A stretch of 6,717 bases of DNA from Bacteroidales bacterium GP4 (GTDB taxonomy: Bacteria; Bacteroidota; Bacteroidia; Bacteroidales; Muribaculaceae), in assembly GCA_001701065.1 (NCBI GenBank), contig DAAL01000099.1, positions 1-6,717 on the forward strand, read 5' to 3'. Position 1 is the first letter of the stretch. Each line of letters opens with the position of its first letter. Below, one piece after another: positions 6,513 to 6,717 of this stretch. The position numbers were made by a program, and so were the translations under genes. The notes beneath the pieces are model-generated. The model worked only from the letters and a program-made list of their open reading frames with translations. It was not told where the DNA came from and searched no databases.

Positions 6513-6717
6513 GGTGAGTTTCTGCTGCGGTGTCATGACAATCCTGCGCTTATCCATGAGCCGCCGCACACATTCTATGACATCGCTCTGCGGAAACGAC
6601 AACTCATCCACGAGATACTGCACGCTTCGGTCCTGCTGCGACACCAGATAAATCACGGCATCCTCGATGGAACGCCGCTCAGCCGACGACGCTGACGACT
6701 GACGGCTGCGGCACACG
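6504..6717 (-). CDS. C-terminal end of a probable RecQ-family ATP-dependent DNA helicase (5' part outside window)
   Basis: Only the last 70 or so codons are visible. The reading frame is open to the window edge, and the GTG at 6716-6714 is probably an internal valine rather than a start. The first residues, VCRSRQ, resemble the end of the CGxCDVC zinc-binding motif of RecQ helicases. After a Ser/Ala-rich linker comes a small helical or winged-helix-like unit: SIEDAVIYLVSQQ, then VQYLVDELSFPQSDVIECVR, then LMDKRRIVMTPQQKLTLK. This layout resembles the tail of short Bacteroidota RecQ proteins, where a roughly 60-residue winged-helix-like region follows the last zinc cysteine. Helicase motifs would be upstream and cannot be seen. 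A DprA winged-helix tail was considered, but the VC next to the linker fits RecQ better. The identification is from remembered pattern and is moderate at best; the partial coding status is firm. Confidence 0.55.
   Translation of the reverse strand, partial: VCRSRQSSASSAERRSIEDAVIYLVSQQDRSVQYLVDELSFPQSDVIECVRRLMDKRRIVMTPQQKLTLK

Noticed and set aside
5804..6517. 237-codon + strand open frame overlapping the DUF554 gene
   Set aside because: It is a shifted frame of the DUF554 gene; its translation is rich in His, Arg and Cys with no domain, while the DUF554 frame has clear membrane segments and family blocks.
6504..6717. DprA C-terminal winged helix
   Set aside because: The VC residues followed by a Ser-rich linker fit the end of a RecQ zinc motif better, and the length of the tail after it agrees with short RecQ proteins.
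1..6717. CRISPR array, tRNA, rRNA, insertion sequence or phage attachment site
   Set aside because: No regularly spaced direct repeats, tRNA-like cloverleaf, transposase or integrase frame, or terminal inverted repeats were seen.

Overview
The window looks like chromosomal DNA of a Bacteroidales bacterium. The evidence is a GLPGLI-family gene pair (a family known from Bacteroidota), an outer-membrane barrel with an N-terminal carboxypeptidase-like regulatory domain, TAnnTTTG-type promoter boxes, and start codons with A/T-rich leaders rather than strong Shine-Dalgarno sites. The moderately GC-rich coding sequence would fit a gut lineage such as Muribaculaceae, but that placement is a guess.

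Left part (10-4327, + strand): three co-directional genes for exported envelope proteins. They are a GLPGLI-family protein, a roughly 860-residue TonB-receptor-like outer-membrane barrel, and a second GLPGLI-family protein. The barrel gene and the second GLPGLI gene overlap by 4 bp (ATGA). The two GLPGLI proteins are clear paralogues, sharing the core around the GLPGLI motif and an identical C-terminal IETDYR, and they flank the barrel gene. No SusD-like partner, enzyme or regulator is present. The likely picture is one outer-membrane barrel working with two related periplasmic or surface partners of unknown function. This unit is the most interesting part of the window.

Middle part (4328-5638): a 27-bp convergent gap carrying a near-perfect hairpin separates the second GLPGLI gene from a minus-strand CNNM/CorC-type membrane protein (DUF21, CBS pair, CorC_HlyC domain), a probable divalent-cation transporter.

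Right part (5639-6717): a 175-bp divergent intergenic region holds a good Bacteroidales-type promoter for a + strand DUF554 (YqgA/YdfK-like) membrane protein. That gene converges on, and overlaps by 9 bp, the 3' end of a minus-strand gene entering from the right edge. Its visible 70 residues look like the C-terminus of a RecQ-family DNA helicase. No tRNA, rRNA, CRISPR, insertion sequence or phage feature was seen.
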